A stretch of 64,000 nucleotides of DNA from Rapidithrix thailandica (GCF_039710355.1 NZ_JBDKWZ010000001.1:868001-932000); one strand, 5' to 3'. Shown: positions 34,779-44,535, counted from the stretch's first letter. A program made the numbers and translations. Notes: a model not told the origin generated them from the letters alone.

Positions 34779-34786
34779 TAAATTTG
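34779..34786 (+). promoter_or_regulatory. -7 box for the REC-kinase gene
   Basis: TAAATTTG matches TAnnTTTG 63 bp before the ATG at 34849. A TTTG lies 23 bp upstream of it (34752-34755), slightly longer than the usual spacing. Confidence 0.45.
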
Positions 34787-34848
34787 ATTACTGACAAATA
34801 AAATCCTCTTCCCCTTAGAATCATATTTTACTCATTAAGCCCTCTTAT

Positions 34849-36045
34849 ATGACAAACAAACCTACCATTCTTTTTATTGATGATGAGCAGCAAAACATAA
34901 TAGCTTTTAAAGCCAACTTCAAGCAAGAGTACCGGATCTATTCGGCCCAAAGTGCAAAGGAAGGTTTGGAGATCTTAAAAAAGCACGAAATTTATGTAGT
35001 ATTGGCCGATCAATATATGCCTGGAATGACCGGTATTGAAATGCTGGAATGTGTGGCCTCCTCGTATCCGGAGGTAGGCAGAATGGTGGTGACAGGAAAT
35101 AGCCAAAATCAGGACCTGTTGGATGCCATCAACCGTGGGCAGGTGGCACGTTTCATCCTCAAACCCTGGAAGAGTGAAGAACTGAAAATGACCATTGATA
35201 GCGCCATAGAGGCCTATGAACTGAAGAAAAAGAACAAATATTTGATACAAGACTTGACCAAAATCAATTCGGAACTTGAGAAAAAGGTAGAGGAGCGTAC
35301 CGATGAACTCCAACAAAAAAATGCCCAATTGATCGAGTTGAATAAAGAAAAAAATCAACTGATCAATATTGTTGCCCATGATTTGAAAAGCCCCTTAAGT
35401 CATATAATCGGCCTAATTCATATTATTCAATTGACATCACACAATTTAACACCGGAACAAAAAAACTATATAGAACTTATTGACCAGTCTACCAAGCGGC
35501 TCAGTAATATGATTACACAGATCCTGGATGTCAATAAACTGGAATCTAAAAGTGTAACCGTCAACCTGGAATTGACACCTCTATATCCTTATCTGGAAAA
35601 TGTAGTACAAAGTTATCAATCAAGGGCCTCCGAAAAGCAAATTCAGTTGTTTCTGGAGGTGGAAGACAAATCCGTCAAAGCGCTGATCGATCCTTCCCTG
35701 GTAGAACAAATTTTCGAAAATTTGCTTTCCAATGCCGTGAAATTTTCTCCCTCCGGCAAACAAATCACTGTAAGGTTACGGGCTTCGGACGGCCGTTGTA
35801 GAGTGGAAGTAGAAGATCAGGGGCAGGGGATTAAAAAAGAAGAACAGAAGTATTTATTTAAGAAATTCAGAAAATTATCTTCTTTACCTACTGCCGGTGA
35901 ACCCTCCAATGGCTTGGGCCTTTCGATTGTAAAAAAACTGGTAGAAGAGATGAAGGCTGAGATCACTTGCGAAAGCGAACTGGATAAAGGAGCAACCTTT
36001 ACCGTGGATTTTCAAACGGTAAAAAACGTCCAAACAACAACTTAA
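34849..36045 (+). CDS. Receiver–histidine kinase hybrid (cytosolic)
   Basis: A 398-residue protein with no membrane segment. The N-terminal receiver domain (1-125) has the acidic pair in FIDDEQ, phosphoacceptor Asp54 in VVLADQYMPGM and Lys in FILKPWKSEEL. A coiled coil (about 130-170, ELEKKVEERTDELQQKNAQL) links to a HisKA domain with His near 177 (NIVAHDLKSPLSH) and a HATPase domain with N box NLLSNAVKFSPSGK, VEDQGQGIKKEEQKYLFKKF and GLGLSIVKKL. A receiver placed before the kinase suggests that an upstream phosphodonor modulates the kinase. No output domain is present. Its C-terminal part resembles that of the kinase at 38908-42081. Confidence 0.93.
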   Translation: MTNKPTILFIDDEQQNIIAFKANFKQEYRIYSAQSAKEGLEILKKHEIYVVLADQYMPGMTGIEMLECVASSYPEVGRMVVTGNSQNQDLLDAINRGQVARFILKPWKSEELKMTIDSAIEAYELKKKNKYLIQDLTKINSELEKKVEERTDELQQKNAQLIELNKEKNQLINIVAHDLKSPLSHIIGLIHIIQLTSHNLTPEQKNYIELIDQSTKRLSNMITQILDVNKLESKSVTVNLELTPLYPYLENVVQSYQSRASEKQIQLFLEVEDKSVKALIDPSLVEQIFENLLSNAVKFSPSGKQITVRLRASDGRCRVEVEDQGQGIKKEEQKYLFKKFRKLSSLPTAGEPSNGLGLSIVKKLVEEMKAEITCESELDKGATFTVDFQTVKNVQTTT

Positions 36046-36226
36046 GAGGGGCGAAAGTACGAACATGCCGGATAGGATAAATTCATCGTTAAGGGTATGG
36101 ATGCCGTATAAGCCAACAGTCCCCAAGAAAAAAGGATCATGAGAATGGATGGGGACCGATAATTGAATGTTGAACCCATGACCACTGGCAAAGGCCCTGT
36201 CAGTAGGTCCATAAGATATATTACGA

Positions 36227-38857
36227 ATGAGTAACCCTGAGAAAATCAGACTGAGAATCACCCGGAATAATCATGGGTGGAAAACTTGGGGACCCTATTT
36301 GTCCGAGAGGCAATGGGGAACCGTCAGAGAAGATTATAGCGAGCATGGAAATGCCTGGGACTCCCTGACACATGACATGGCACGGAGTAAAGCGTACCGT
36401 TGGGGAGAAGACGGAATTGCCGGTATTAGCGACAATCAACAGTTTATCTGTATGGCTTTTGCCTTTTGGAACGGCCAGGATTCCATCCTCAAAGAACGCT
36501 TGTTTGGCTTGAACAACGGAGAAGGCAATCATGGGGAAGATGTAAAGGAGGTGTACTATTACCTGGACTCTACGCCTACACATTCCTATATGAAGATGCT
36601 GTACAAATATCCGCAAAGTGAATTTCCCTATATGCATTTGGTGACAGCTAACCGGAACCGGACCAAATCAGAGCCCGAATACGAATTGGTAGATACGGGA
36701 ATTTTTGATAAAGACGAGTATTTTGACGTTTTTATTGAATATGCCAAAGCGGATGAAAATGATATTTTAATCAGAACCACCGTGCATAACCGCTCTAAAA
36801 AGAAGGCCCCTTTTCACCTGATTCCCACATTGTGGTTCCGGAACACTTGGTCTTGGGGCTTGGATAGCTATCAGCCCAAAGTGTATTGTCAACCGGGGCT
36901 TCCATTGCTGCTAGAGCATCGGGAAGTGGGCAATTATCAGTTTTACTACAAAGGGAATCCTGAATTGTTGTTTTGTGATAACAATACCAATATCGAGCGC
37001 TTTGAAGGAGTAACAGAGACCAATAAGTATTACAAAGACGGGATCAATAACTTTATCACCAGCGGGGACCGGCAGTACGTTAATCCCAACCTGCAAGGTA
37101 CCAAAGCCGGCTTGCACTACCAGGTAATGTTGGAAGGGCAAGCAAGTAAAGTATTTGAATTTCGGCTCTCTCAAAAAAACAGAGAACACCCTTTTGACGA
37201 TTTTGACGAGGTATTCGATAAGCGGCTTCAGGAAGCAAACCTCTTTTATGAGGAAATGCAACAAAAAGTGACGGATCCCGATTTGAAAAACATCCAACGG
37301 CAGGCCTATGCCGGAATGATGTGGAACAAACAGTTTTATTATTACAATGTGGATCAATGGATTAAAGGGGACCCCGTGCAGCCCAAAATGCCCAAATCCA
37401 GAAAACACGGGCGAAATAGCCGTTGGCGGCATTTGGTCAACCACAACATCATCAGCATGCCTGACAAATGGGAGTATCCCTGGTATGCCGCCTGGGACTT
37501 GGCTTTTCACTGTGTCACCTTAGCCAAAATAGATCCCGAATTTGCCAAAAGACAGCTTCTGTTGCTTTTGCGCGAATACTATATGCATCCCAATGGGCAA
37601 ATTCCGGCTTATGAGTGGAGTTTTAGCGATGTAAACCCTCCCGTACATGCCTGGGGCGCCTGGAAAGTGTATACCATTGACAAGGCGATGAACGATGGGG
37701 TGGGAGATACGGACTTTTTGGCCAAAGTCTTTGTCAAGTTACTGATGAACTTTACTTGGTGGGTCAATCAAAAAGACAGTGATGAAAATAACTTGTTTGA
37801 AGGGGGCTTTCTTGGCTTGGATAACATCGGGGTATTTGACCGGAATACTCCGGTAATTCTGGGGGCTTCCATTGAACAAGCCGATGCCACGGGATGGATG
37901 GCAATGTATTCTTTGAATATGTTGAGAATTTCTGCGGAATTGTCAAAAGACAAGGGCTATTACCAGGAAACGGCTTCCAAGTTTTTTGAACACTTCCTGA
38001 TGATTGCACAGGCCTTGACCTCTGTGGACGAGAAGGGTGATTCGCTATGGGATGAAGAAGATGAATTTTATTACGATAAAGTACACCTCCCACACCAGGC
38101 AGGGAAGCTATTGAAAGTCCGTTCTTTGGTAGGGTTGCTGCCTCTGTTTGCCGTAGAAGTATTCTCCCATGGACTATTGCAGAAGAATCCGGAGTTTACC
38201 CGGAGACTGGAGTTTGCCTTGAAAAACCGTCCGGATTTAGCCAACCTGATTTCACGATGGATCGAACATGGAAAAGACGAATCACGTATGTTGGCATTGG
38301 TCCGGAAGCACCGGATGAAATGCCTCTTGCAAAAGATGCTGGATGAAAAGGAATTTTTATCGGATTTTGGCGTACGGGCATTGTCCAAATTTCACGAAGA
38401 AAATCCTTACGAATTCGTACTCAAAGACCAAGTCTATTCCATTAATTATATTCCGGGTGAGTCGGACTCCAGTATGTTCGGAGGCAATTCGAATTGGCGG
38501 GGGCCTATTTGGTTTCCGGTCAATTTTATGTTGCTAGAGTCCCTGTATAAATTTTATGAATTTTACGGAGATGCCTTGAAATTTGAATACCCTACCGGAT
38601 CGGGACAGATGAAAAACTTAAAGGAAATCGCCCGGGCATTGACAGAGCGTTTGGTGAATATTTTCCGGAAAGGAAAGGATGGGAAAAGGGTAGTGTTTGG
38701 CGACAATGAAAAATTTCAAAAAGATCCTCATTTTAAAGATTATATTCTCTTTTACGAATATTTTCATGGGGATTCGGGACAAGGCCTGGGAGCTTCCCAT
38801 CAAACGGGTTGGACAGGCCTGGTGGCCAATTTGATTGATGACCTATATGAAAAATAA
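36227..38857 (+). CDS. GH63-type glucosidase (MGH1-like)
   Basis: An 876-residue cytosolic protein without signal peptide. It begins with the conserved HGWKTWGPYLSERQWGTVRE and HGNAWDSLTHDMARSKAYRW, then a catalytic (alpha/alpha)6 barrel with KWEYPWYAAWDLAFHCV, PAYEWSFSDVNPPVHAWG, GGFLGLDNIGVFDR and NWRGPIWFPVNFMLLESLY. These match the bacterial 'glucosidase' branch related to GH63 processing alpha-glucosidase. Asp in AWDLAFH and Glu in YEWSFSD are candidate acids by analogy. Substrate is unknown; an alpha-linked gluco- or manno-oligosaccharide is likely. It is flanked by two histidine kinase genes. Confidence 0.88.
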   Translation: MSNPEKIRLRITRNNHGWKTWGPYLSERQWGTVREDYSEHGNAWDSLTHDMARSKAYRWGEDGIAGISDNQQFICMAFAFWNGQDSILKERLFGLNNGEGNHGEDVKEVYYYLDSTPTHSYMKMLYKYPQSEFPYMHLVTANRNRTKSEPEYELVDTGIFDKDEYFDVFIEYAKADENDILIRTTVHNRSKKKAPFHLIPTLWFRNTWSWGLDSYQPKVYCQPGLPLLLEHREVGNYQFYYKGNPELLFCDNNTNIERFEGVTETNKYYKDGINNFITSGDRQYVNPNLQGTKAGLHYQVMLEGQASKVFEFRLSQKNREHPFDDFDEVFDKRLQEANLFYEEMQQKVTDPDLKNIQRQAYAGMMWNKQFYYYNVDQWIKGDPVQPKMPKSRKHGRNSRWRHLVNHNIISMPDKWEYPWYAAWDLAFHCVTLAKIDPEFAKRQLLLLLREYYMHPNGQIPAYEWSFSDVNPPVHAWGAWKVYTIDKAMNDGVGDTDFLAKVFVKLLMNFTWWVNQKDSDENNLFEGGFLGLDNIGVFDRNTPVILGASIEQADATGWMAMYSLNMLRISAELSKDKGYYQETASKFFEHFLMIAQALTSVDEKGDSLWDEEDEFYYDKVHLPHQAGKLLKVRSLVGLLPLFAVEVFSHGLLQKNPEFTRRLEFALKNRPDLANLISRWIEHGKDESRMLALVRKHRMKCLLQKMLDEKEFLSDFGVRALSKFHEENPYEFVLKDQVYSINYIPGESDSSMFGGNSNWRGPIWFPVNFMLLESLYKFYEFYGDALKFEYPTGSGQMKNLKEIARALTERLVNIFRKGKDGKRVVFGDNEKFQKDPHFKDYILFYEYFHGDSGQGLGASHQTGWTGLVANLIDDLYEK

Positions 38858-38861
38858 TTCG

Positions 38862-38896
38862 GCAACCGTCCAGGCTTTTACAACCTGGACGGTTGC
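38862..38896. terminator. Bidirectional terminator between GH63 and kinase genes
   Basis: GCAACCGTCCAGG pairs perfectly with CCTGGACGGTTGC around a 9-nt loop, 5 bp after the GH63 stop and 11 bp from the convergent kinase stop. There is no long T run. Confidence 0.75.
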
Positions 38897-38907
38897 TACT
38901 TTGCGTT

Positions 38908-41900
38908 CTAAGCTTCTTTAAAAGCCACTCTGAAGGTGGCCCCTTCTCCTTCTTTACTATGGCAAGTTACTTCACCCTGCATGGCTTTTACATATTTTTT
39001 TACAATCGAAAGACCCAAGCCAATAGATTGCTCTCCTCCGGTAGGTTGGGCCGATAATTTTTGAAATTTCTTGAATAAGTACTTCTGCTCTTCCGGCTTG
39101 ATCCCTGGGCCTTCGTCTTTGATTTCAACAATGATTTTAGATGATTGATGGAAAATACGGAGGTAAATATTTTTACCATAAGGTGAAAATTTAATGGCAT
39201 TAGAGAGTAAATTTTCAAAGACCTGATAGGTGTATTGATTGTCTAACCGGGCTATAAACCGGCCGGGTTCCAGGTTTGCAGTCTGCCATTGCAACTGTTT
39301 TTGTCGAACGTTGGACGTTAAGTTGTGAATACATTCCTGTAATATCCTTGCCAAGTCCACTTCGGTCCGTTGCAGGTTGGGTTGTTGCGATTCAATGGCT
39401 TCCAAGTCCAGAATTTTGGAAATCATCGAATCAATATAATTCACGGCATTTGTAATGATCCCGAAATCTTTTTTTCCCTCCTCATAGTCTTTTTGGAGTA
39501 CAGCCGTAATCATTTTGATCTGGTGCAAGGGGTTGCGCATGTCGTGAGCCAAAATGCCAATCAAATGGTTTTTTTCTTGGTTGAGGGCCAGGAGTTTTGC
39601 ATTTTGTTCTGTAATGCTCTCCTTTTGAGTTTCGATCTCCTTCTTTTGTTCCAGTACTTTGGAGGTACGTTCTTTCACCAGAGATTCCAACTTAATTTTT
39701 TCCTTTAAATGCTTGCGGATTCTCCATTGAATAATCGCCCAGAGGCAGAAAGCGGATAAGAGAAAATACAGAAGCATAGCCAGTTTGGTCAGGTACCAGG
39801 GGGGAAGTATGGAAAACGAAAAGCTGGCGGTCTTACCAATGGTACCTACACTGTTTTTGGCTTGTACATGAAATGTATATTTCCCGGGGGATAGATTGAC
39901 AAATTCCCGCTCGGTTTGTTGAGTCCAATTCGACCAGCCTTGGTCCAAGCCATCCAAACGGTATTGATAAAGTATATCTTTGGGCTTTTCATACCAAGTA
40001 GCTGCTACTTCCAAATGCAAGCGGTTTTGTGAATAGGGCAAGCGCAGTTTTTTAGTACCGGGGGGATGCCCGGTGAGTTTTCCCTCGGGAGAAAGCGTGG
40101 TGCCGGCAAAAAGGACCGAGTCATTGTCTGCCAAACGGATTTTCCGGATAAAGGTATTAAAGGCCGGTTTGACATATAAATTTTGGGTTTCACCCACCAT
40201 CGGATCATAATGAATCAAGCCTTTGGCCGAAGCAAAAAATACATTCCGGTTATCTATCGGGTAAATGGAAAAAAGCTCTATTCCTTGTATTTTATTAAAG
40301 ATCTGACTCTTCACTTGATAGGTCCCGTCCTCTTGCAAATATGCCGTTTTGATTTCATTGCCATTCTGAAACCAATAATTGCCATAGGGGTCTTTGGCTA
40401 AGTGCTTTACGGGTTGTGTAAAATCAACAAAACCGGAAAAACCCGAATGAGGCTCAAAACCATTCAAGTCGGCATTATATTGATAAATGCCTTTGTTGGT
40501 ACCAAAGACAACTTCATTGCCCAAGTCAAATACATAATTCCCCAAGTGGGAGGGGAGGCCATATGTCGTATCGTAAAAATCAACCGTCCGGGCTTGGCTG
40601 AGACTGCTATCGAGTTGTACTTTGTAAATTCCTTTAAAAGGGTGTGTAACCCATATTTGATTCTGAGTGTCTATGGCAACGTATTTCCCACACACATTCA
40701 GGCTTTCGATCATTTGGGTAAGTTGCCATTCTCCGTTTTCCAGGCTCAATACCCCTATTCCATGGTGATGTGTGCAAGCTAGTAGTTTGGTAGAATCATT
40801 TTTAAAGGGAATAATATTGCGCACCTCTTCGGAGGTGATTTTCCGGATTTTACCATTTCTGAGAGCATATAACCCTTCAGTATGTGCAAATAGCATATGC
40901 CGGTTAAATTCCCCGGTAAACCAACATTGTTCCTTGGAAGAAGGCAGTAATTGAAATTGCGAATGAAGTTTGACCGGGTTTTGATAATGTTGCCAAGGAA
41001 TGGAGTAAATTCCTTGAGTCGTGCCTGTATACAGGGTGTCGTTGGAATGAGAGATACTCAAGGGAAGACCTACCGTTTGGAAAACCGAAAAGGGCGAGCT
41101 GATGGTGGCAATGACTATGCCGTTGTCCAGTCCCAACCATAAGTTCCCTGTTTCGTCCATCTCCATTGCCAGCACCTGATTGGTAGGCAAGCCTTTGGAG
41201 TGATTGATATGCTGAATGGGCTTACCGGTACGGTCTACAATCAAGAGGCCCTTGCGTTGGGTACCGATGGCGTAAAATGTATTGTTGAAAAAAGGAGAGG
41301 TAATCTTTTTTGCACAGGTGATCCGGGTGTTTTTCAATAAGTTGTCCACCCCGGTGATAAAAACTTGCCTCTGCCCGGTTTGCGTGTCGAGCAAATAAAA
41401 ACCCTCTTCTTTTATATATATCAGGATTTGTGTGTGTCCTTCAAAGGGTAAAAGCGCTTCTACATGTTTGTCGGCAAAGAATTCGCCTCCGGGTACTTTG
41501 CATATTTTGCCCGTTTGATATTTCATCAGGCCCTTCCCCCTTTCTATAAGGTAATAAACCCCTTCAATCAAAGCACTTTGGGTATATTCGGTCTTGCTGT
41601 TGAAAATAGTAAAAGTGGCATTTTGATACACAAATAGTTGTCGTCTGCTCAGAAAAAACACCTGATCTTTTAAGGTATTCGTAGCCACAATACTCTCAAA
41701 GCCCTGTTGTTCGATAGGAAGTTTGTCGATCAATGAATGGAAGAGGAGTTGGCCGGATGAGTCCGGAGCTAAAAAGCCTAATTCAGCCTGGGCCCCTACA
41801 TATATATAACCGGAAGAGTCGATGCCCAAAGAGCTCACTGGTGCTTTGTTAGCGATTTCAATCAGTTGCCATTGGTTGCCATCAAACTCCAAAACCCCTT

Positions 41901-42081
41901 CACCGTTGGCAAAATACATAAGCCCCCTGTGGTCTTGAAGGATGTCTCTGTTTTGAGCACTGGCCGCATATTCCTGACTGGTATATACCTCTAATAAGGG
42001 AATACCTTTGTTTTTAATTTGACCGGTTACGGAAAGATAACTTAAGAGGAAGAGTAGAAAAATCCAAGCTTTTAAGTTCAC
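38908..42081 (-). CDS. Two-component sensor kinase with propeller and Y_Y_Y domains
   Basis: A 1057-residue membrane sensor. A signal peptide (AWIFLLFLLSYLSVTG) precedes a periplasmic region of two-component regulator propeller repeats (NRDILQDHRGLMYFANGEGV, VLAMEMDETGNLWLGLDNG) up to about residue 640. The Y_Y_Y domain (about 690-755, YQYRLDGLDQGWSNW) follows, then one transmembrane helix (LAMLLYFLLSAFCLWAII), a coiled coil, a HisKA domain with His near 846 (ILAHDMRNPLHQIKM) and a HATPase domain (NLLSNAIKFSPYGK, GLGLSIVKKYV). Unlike the hybrid two-component systems of polysaccharide loci it has no receiver or AraC domain. It probably senses a glycan or other periplasmic ligand. Confidence 0.92.
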   Translation of the reverse strand: MNLKAWIFLLFLLSYLSVTGQIKNKGIPLLEVYTSQEYAASAQNRDILQDHRGLMYFANGEGVLEFDGNQWQLIEIANKAPVSSLGIDSSGYIYVGAQAELGFLAPDSSGQLLFHSLIDKLPIEQQGFESIVATNTLKDQVFFLSRRQLFVYQNATFTIFNSKTEYTQSALIEGVYYLIERGKGLMKYQTGKICKVPGGEFFADKHVEALLPFEGHTQILIYIKEEGFYLLDTQTGQRQVFITGVDNLLKNTRITCAKKITSPFFNNTFYAIGTQRKGLLIVDRTGKPIQHINHSKGLPTNQVLAMEMDETGNLWLGLDNGIVIATISSPFSVFQTVGLPLSISHSNDTLYTGTTQGIYSIPWQHYQNPVKLHSQFQLLPSSKEQCWFTGEFNRHMLFAHTEGLYALRNGKIRKITSEEVRNIIPFKNDSTKLLACTHHHGIGVLSLENGEWQLTQMIESLNVCGKYVAIDTQNQIWVTHPFKGIYKVQLDSSLSQARTVDFYDTTYGLPSHLGNYVFDLGNEVVFGTNKGIYQYNADLNGFEPHSGFSGFVDFTQPVKHLAKDPYGNYWFQNGNEIKTAYLQEDGTYQVKSQIFNKIQGIELFSIYPIDNRNVFFASAKGLIHYDPMVGETQNLYVKPAFNTFIRKIRLADNDSVLFAGTTLSPEGKLTGHPPGTKKLRLPYSQNRLHLEVAATWYEKPKDILYQYRLDGLDQGWSNWTQQTEREFVNLSPGKYTFHVQAKNSVGTIGKTASFSFSILPPWYLTKLAMLLYFLLSAFCLWAIIQWRIRKHLKEKIKLESLVKERTSKVLEQKKEIETQKESITEQNAKLLALNQEKNHLIGILAHDMRNPLHQIKMITAVLQKDYEEGKKDFGIITNAVNYIDSMISKILDLEAIESQQPNLQRTEVDLARILQECIHNLTSNVRQKQLQWQTANLEPGRFIARLDNQYTYQVFENLLSNAIKFSPYGKNIYLRIFHQSSKIIVEIKDEGPGIKPEEQKYLFKKFQKLSAQPTGGEQSIGLGLSIVKKYVKAMQGEVTCHSKEGEGATFRVAFKEA

Positions 42082-42178
42082 GTTATTCGCCCCTTTTGAT
42101 TGATTAATTGTTTGGTTTAGTTTACTTTAAATCATCCGGCATCAATACTTAAGGTTGCCTGATTTTAGATTGATTACA

Positions 42179-42186
42179 CAAATTTA
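42179..42186 (-). promoter_or_regulatory. -7 box for the propeller kinase gene
   Basis: On the minus strand TAAATTTG matches TAnnTTTG about 98 bp before the ATG at 42081. No -33 TTTG is seen. Confidence 0.4.
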
Positions 42187-42205
42187 AGGAATTGAACGCT
42201 AGAAT

Positions 42206-42287
42206 GCTATGGGTAAGGAACCGCCATTTGAGATTATCTTTTGAGAGAAGCTGGCGGAACCCGCTATTCCGCTAAAAACCCATAGGC
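42206..42287. repeat. Nested inverted repeats between the kinase and eno promoters
   Basis: An outer pair CTATGGGT (42207-42214) / ACCCATAG (42278-42285) encloses an inner pair CCGCCA (42221-42226) / TGGCGG (42252-42257). The two together could fold into one long branched hairpin. It lies in a 405-bp divergent region without genes; the remainder of the region shows nothing recognisable. Confidence 0.5.
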
Positions 42288-42443
42288 CAGACAAGGCAAG
42301 AGACAGGGCTTGGACCGGGGAAAAGTAAAAGAACAACTCTAGCGAAAATCCGCTCGGAAATGCAGCTGAAAAAGGATCTTTTTCAAAGGAAAAAAGCCAC
42401 AAAAGAATAAAGGGAAAAACATTAAAAATGCCTGATAATTCCC

Positions 42444-42451
42444 TATATTTG
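42444..42451 (+). promoter_or_regulatory. -7 box for eno
   Basis: TATATTTG is an exact TAnnTTTG match 37 bp before the ATG at 42488. It lies after the alternative in-frame ATG at 42428, which would therefore be untranscribed from here. Confidence 0.6.
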
Positions 42452-42487
42452 ACCGAAATTATTTTACAAATAAACGAAAAATTCCAC

Positions 42488-43765
42488 ATGAGTTTTATTC
42501 AAAACATTCACGCCAGACAAATACTGGATTCCAGAGGGAACCCCACTGTAGAAGTGGAAGTACTCACTGACAACGGAATAATTGGAAGAGCTGCTGTTCC
42601 TTCAGGAGCTTCTACCGGAGCACATGAAGCGGTGGAGTTGAGAGACAAAGATGCCTCTGTTTTTATGGGGAAAGGAGTGTTGAAAGCCGTAGAAAATGTG
42701 AATGTAGCTATTGCTGAAGAGTTGATCGGATTTTCTGTTTTTGAGCAAAACCTGATCGACCGTACCATGATTGAATTGGATGGTACGCCTAACAAAGGAA
42801 AATTAGGCGCTAATGCTATATTAGGCGTTTCGCTGGCCGTAGCTAAAGCTGCCGCAGTGGAAGCCGGTTTGCCTTTATATCGATATGTGGGGGGTGTAAA
42901 TGCAAACACGTTGCCGGTACCTATGATGAACATCATCAACGGTGGTAGCCATGCAGATAACTCTATCGACTTCCAGGAGTTTATGATTATGCCTACCAAT
43001 GCGGAGTCTTTCTCCCAATCATTGAAAATGGGAGTGGAGATCTTCCATCATTTGAAAAAAGTATTGGGGGACAAAGGAATGTCAACCAACGTTGGAGACG
43101 AAGGTGGTTTTGCTCCTAACTTGGGTAGCAATGACGAGGCGATTGAGGTGATCTTACAAGCGATTGAAAAAGCAGGGTACCGTCCGGCTGAGGATGTACA
43201 AATTGCTTTGGATGTAGCAAGTTCTGAGTTCTATTTGAAAGATGAAAATGTTTACCATTTCCATAAATCCAGCGGTGAAAAACTGACTCCTTCCGAAATG
43301 GCAAACTACCTGAAAGATATGGCGGAAAAATATCCGATCCGTTCTATCGAAGACGGTATGTACGAAGATGATTGGGACGGTTGGTTGGAATTAACCAATT
43401 TGGTTGGAAATAAAGTACAATTGGTAGGGGATGACTTGTTTGTGACCAATGTGGATCGCTTGAAGAAAGGGATTGACATGGGAGCTGCTAACTCTATCTT
43501 GATCAAAGTAAACCAAATCGGTACTTTGACCGAAACTATCAATGCGATCAACCTGGCAAAACGCAATAAGTACACCAATGTAATGTCTCATCGCTCTGGT
43601 GAAACGGAAGATGCTACTATTGCGGACTTGGCGGTAGCCTTGAACACCGGACAAATCAAAACCGGTTCGGCTTCCAGAACCGACCGTATGGCAAAATACA
43701 ATCAGTTACTTCGCATCGAGGAAGAATTAGGCGAAATCGCTTACTTCCCCGGAGCTAATTTCTAG
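42488..43765 (+). CDS. eno: Enolase
   Basis: A 425-residue glycolytic enzyme (2-phosphoglycerate to phosphoenolpyruvate, Mg2+-dependent, cytosolic). The start at 42488 gives the standard N-terminus MSFIQNIHARQILDSRGNPT; an upstream in-frame ATG would add 20 odd residues. Catalytic elements are GASTGAHEAVELRD, the loop NGGSHADNSIDFQEFMIMP, Glu in GDEGGFAPN, metal ligands in ALDVASSEF, IEDGMYEDDW and GDDLFVTN, the catalytic Lys in NSILIKVNQIGT, and SHRSGETEDATIADLAVAL. Full length. A terminator follows. Confidence 0.98.
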   Translation: MSFIQNIHARQILDSRGNPTVEVEVLTDNGIIGRAAVPSGASTGAHEAVELRDKDASVFMGKGVLKAVENVNVAIAEELIGFSVFEQNLIDRTMIELDGTPNKGKLGANAILGVSLAVAKAAAVEAGLPLYRYVGGVNANTLPVPMMNIINGGSHADNSIDFQEFMIMPTNAESFSQSLKMGVEIFHHLKKVLGDKGMSTNVGDEGGFAPNLGSNDEAIEVILQAIEKAGYRPAEDVQIALDVASSEFYLKDENVYHFHKSSGEKLTPSEMANYLKDMAEKYPIRSIEDGMYEDDWDGWLELTNLVGNKVQLVGDDLFVTNVDRLKKGIDMGAANSILIKVNQIGTLTETINAINLAKRNKYTNVMSHRSGETEDATIADLAVALNTGQIKTGSASRTDRMAKYNQLLRIEEELGEIAYFPGANF

Positions 43766-43786
43766 TTTTTCTGATATACTTCTTAC

Positions 43787-43822
43787 AAAATCCGGCAATA
43801 GTATTAAATATTGCCGGATTTT
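43787..43822 (+). terminator. Terminator after eno
   Basis: AAAATCCGGCAATA pairs perfectly with TATTGCCGGATTTT around an 8-nt loop, followed by more T. Confidence 0.9.
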
Positions 43823-43929
43823 TTTATGGATAATTTTTTGAAGATGAGATCTTTGTATTGCTAATTTGCTGAGGCTGTGAGCCAAGGATGTTGGTAAAAT
43901 TTGTTTTGTGAAATACTCAAATTAACTTT

Positions 43930-44535
43930 TTGAAAAAAAATTACGTGATCAATCCTGCCTTTATTGTTTCTTGTATATGTTTGTTCTCGATAGCCCTGTG
44001 GGGTTGCCAAAAAGAACAACAAGCCAATGATGTGAAAGTTACCGAAACCGAGACGGTAACAACCTCCAAGGCTGAAAAAGAAAGCCAAAAAGCCAGTCCC
44101 CCGGCGGAATTAACGGGAGAAGTAGGAGGGGTGCCTATCCACTTAACCTATAGTCAACCTGCCGTACGGAATAGGGAAATATGGGGGCAGTTGGTGCCCT
44201 ATGGCGAAGTATGGAGAACCGGAGCCAACGAAGCCAATATCATCCGTTTTGAAAAAGATGTATGGATTGAAGGCCAAAAACTGGGAGCCGGCACCTATAC
44301 CTTGTTCACCCTTCCTGATGAAAAACAGTGGACCGTGATTTTCAACAAGGAAACTGAAGACCAGTGGGGGGCTTACAACTATCAACCGGAAAGTGATGCC
44401 TTACGGGTGACTGTTACCCCTCAAAGACAAGACAAAATCACGGAACGCCTTACCTTTTCCATAGACACGACAAACAAACTTATATTTCAGTGGGAAAAGC
44501 TGCGCTTTGACCTTACCCTCGAAGAGGCCCGGTAG
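43930..44535 (+). CDS. DUF2911 family lipoprotein
   Basis: A 201-residue protein beginning at TTG (43930), chosen because it gives a lipoprotein signal (KKNYVINPAFIVSCICLFS, lipobox LWGC). After a charged linker, the DUF2911 domain runs to the C-terminus, with IHLTYSQPAVRNREIWGQLV, PYGEVWRTGANEANIIRF, LGAGTYTLFTLPDEKQWTVI and DQWGAYNY. DUF2911 is common in Bacteroidota and its function is unknown. It is 87 nt before the hexosaminidase gene, with no clear promoter between, so the two may be co-transcribed. Confidence 0.88.
   Translation: MKKNYVINPAFIVSCICLFSIALWGCQKEQQANDVKVTETETVTTSKAEKESQKASPPAELTGEVGGVPIHLTYSQPAVRNREIWGQLVPYGEVWRTGANEANIIRFEKDVWIEGQKLGAGTYTLFTLPDEKQWTVIFNKETEDQWGAYNYQPESDALRVTVTPQRQDKITERLTFSIDTTNKLIFQWEKLRFDLTLEEAR

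Noticed and set aside
42428..42487. Earlier ATG for eno
   Set aside because: It lies upstream of the -7 box TATATTTG, and enolase normally starts at the MSFIQNIHARQ-type N-terminus.
42199..42489. 96-codon hydrophobic minus-strand frame upstream of eno
   Set aside because: It overlaps the eno start and promoter; the composition reflects A-rich plus-strand DNA.
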